Source: JADJOY01 sp964450125
GTDB taxonomy: Bacteria; JADJOY01
DNA: 22,915 bases
Direction of reading: 5' to 3'
Assembly: GCA_964450125.1 (NCBI GenBank)
Contig: CAYVDO010000084.1
Span: 1 to 22,915 of the forward strand
Shown: positions 21,526 to 22,915 of the stretch, in pieces
How positions within the stretch are numbered: position 1 is the stretch's first letter
Layout: each line of letters opens with the position of its first letter
The notes under the pieces: model-generated
Seen by the model: the letters and a program-made list of their open reading frames with translations, nothing else
Told to the model about the DNA's origin: nothing
Databases searched by the model: none
Made by a program: the position numbers and the translations under genes

Positions 21526-22915
21526 CTAGCGGAGCGGGGATTCGATCGTCAACGCGTGTCCGGCCTCGCTCGAGGCATCGGGTGCGCGCGACGCGGGAAG
21601 CGTCGTCGTCGTGCCGCGAGCCGAGCGCGCCTCGATGGCCTCGGGAGTGACGCGCACCGTCACGGCGCCTTCGCTGCCGGTGCTGTGCATCGCGACCCCC
21701 AGCGCGGCGTAGCGCGCCGTCACCGTCGGCGCGGGGTGCACGCGGGAGCTTCGCGACGTGCTCACGATCGCGAGCCGCGGCGCAACCGCGCGCAAGAGCG
21801 CGTAGCTGGAGGACGTGATCGAACCGTGATGCGGCACCTTGAGCACCGCGGCCCGGGCGTCGCGTGCTCCGGCCGCCAGGATCTCCTCGCCCGCCCGTTC
21901 CACGTCGCCGGCGAAGAGCACGTGCTCACCAGCGAGCGTCACGCGCAGCACCAGCGACGCGTCGTTGCTGGTGAGCGCCGTGTGCATGGGTGGCGGGTGC
22001 AGCACATCCACCACCACACCGTCGTGGCGAAAGGTCTCACTCGCCGCATCGAGGGCGAGAATCGCGGTGCCGCGGCGCGCGGCTTGGGCCAGCTCGCTCG
22101 CCAACCATGCGGGGATCGGCACGCCGCGCGGCAGCCACAGCTCGCCGACGTCGAATCGCTCGAGCACCGCTCCCACGCCGCCGACGTGGTCGAGCTGGAG
22201 GTGACTCGCCACCACGACGTCGAGGCGTCTTGCGCCGAGCGCTGCGAGGGCGCGCACCACGACCGAGTCACTGGAGCCGAAGCGCCGCTCACGTTGCGGC
22301 CCCGCATCCACCAGCCACGTGTGGCCCCCAGGGAGGGCGAGGATGGCGGCGTCGCCGTGACCGACCGCGAGAAACACCACCTCGGGCGCGCGGCGCGCCA
22401 GTGCCAGTGCGCGCGGCCCCAAGACGGCAACGACCAGCACGCCGACCACGCCGAGAGCCGCCGCACGCCGGTGCACCCTGTGCTGCGCACCGAGCGAAAG
22501 CAGCGCCAGCGCCGATCCGGCGATCGCCACCGGCTCGGGCGCCAGGGGCGTGTGACCATCGAGACCAGGCCACGCAGCGATGCCGCGCAGGATCCCGAGC
22601 CCTGCCGCCACCGGCACCTCGGCGACGCGGAACGCCACCGTCGCCGCAGACGGCGAAAGCGGCGCCAGCGCCACGCCTACGAGCCCCACGGGCACGGCGA
22701 GAGTCGCGAGCAGCGGCAGGGCAAGTGGATTCGCCACCAGACCGAGCGCCGTCCAGCGACCGAACGTACCGATCGTGAGCGGCAACGTCGCCCACGTCGC
22801 GACCAGCGTCGCGAGCCAGGTCTGTACCGCACCCTGCGCCAGCCTCGACACGGCATCACGGGGCAGCGAGCCGCTCGCCGAAGTCGCCATCATTCGCCCC
22901 GACGCGAGCACCAAG
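21526..22915 (-). CDS. comEC: ComEC/Rec2-family DNA uptake protein, C-terminal part (5' end outside window)
   Basis: The frame is open from the window edge for 463 codons. The first 180 residues hold the end of the ComEC competence membrane domain, with hydrophobic segments around WLATLVATWATLPLTIGTFGRW and ALGLVANPLALPLLATLAVPVG, described here in parts. The rest is a metallo-beta-lactamase domain: VFLAVGHGDAAILALPGG, HTWLVDAG, VVASHLQLDHVGGVG, HVLFAGDVE and LKVPHHGS. ComEC brings single-stranded DNA across the inner membrane. The metal motif reads HLQLDH where many ComEC proteins have HxDxDH, and VGHGDA replaces the usual VGQGDA. The gene reads toward hisS with a 102-nt gap. Confidence 0.92.
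   Translation of the reverse strand, partial: LVLASGRMMATSASGSLPRDAVSRLAQGAVQTWLATLVATWATLPLTIGTFGRWTALGLVANPLALPLLATLAVPVGLVGVALAPLSPSAATVAFRVAEVPVAAGLGILRGIAAWPGLDGHTPLAPEPVAIAGSALALLSLGAQHRVHRRAAALGVVGVLVVAVLGPRALALARRAPEVVFLAVGHGDAAILALPGGHTWLVDAGPQRERRFGSSDSVVVRALAALGARRLDVVVASHLQLDHVGGVGAVLERFDVGELWLPRGVPIPAWLASELAQAARRGTAILALDAASETFRHDGVVVDVLHPPPMHTALTSNDASLVLRVTLAGEHVLFAGDVERAGEEILAAGARDARAAVLKVPHHGSITSSSYALLRAVAPRLAIVSTSRSSRVHPAPTVTARYAALGVAMHSTGSEGAVTVRVTPEAIEARSARGTTTTLPASRAPDASSEAGHALTIESPLR

Noticed and set aside
1..22915. CRISPR array, prophage, toxin-antitoxin or antiphage system
   Set aside because: There is no series of regularly spaced direct repeats, no phage structural or integrase gene, and no nuclease, toxin or defence-type gene pair. 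The repeats found are three isolated structured elements.

Overview
The window is GC-rich chromosomal DNA with short intergenic gaps. The gene set (LDH-type malate dehydrogenase next to sucCD, a Coq4-family protein, an AprBA-like pair under an Rrf2 regulator, an aspS-LysM lipoprotein pair, TIG/beta-helix lipoproteins) fits a soil or aquatic proteobacterium of the former Deltaproteobacteria sphere (Myxococcota/Binatota-like). That placement is inference from gene content; no rRNA or other phylogenetic marker is present beyond housekeeping enzymes.

Layout. (1) 1-144: tail of an unknown + strand gene. (2) 187-275: first copy of a dispersed two-hairpin repeat. (3) 275-2883, minus strand: rrf2 - aprA-like - aprB-like, a compact three-gene unit for APS (adenylylsulfate) reduction, probably assimilatory, with a near-perfect inverted repeat just ahead of rrf2 as the likely Rrf2 operator. 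(4) 3069-4412, plus strand: NADP-type isocitrate dehydrogenase carrying an unusual CxxC-x9-CxxC insertion beside its substrate-binding serine. (5) 4413-5579: a non-coding tract full of hairpins, with a third (minus-strand) copy of the repeat and a 41-bp near-palindrome that looks like abutted mobile-element ends. (6) 5580-10814: an accessory run of small plus-strand enzymes (VOC protein, a VOC relic, DUF1801, a hypothetical, a truncated alpha/beta hydrolase, a TetR-Coq4 operon headed by a perfect 22-bp palindrome, GFA protein, tandem GNAT). (7) 10908-10994: tRNA-Leu(CAG), minus. (8) 11126-13695: second repeat copy, then two translationally coupled lipoprotein genes. (9) 13794-16814, minus: mdh-sucC-sucD operon with a recognisable promoter at 16997-17025. 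(10) 17113-22915, minus: comEC (partial) - hisS - aspS - LysM lipoprotein.

Three TCA-cycle steps (Icd, SucCD, Mdh) are present in two transcription units. AspRS carries one residue typical of non-discriminating enzymes.

I found no CRISPR array, prophage, toxin-antitoxin or defence cluster. The observations most worth a second look are the metal-ribbon insertion in Icd, the three-copy structured repeat with compensatory stem changes, the assimilatory-looking AprBA/Rrf2 unit with its operator, and the decayed accessory segment.
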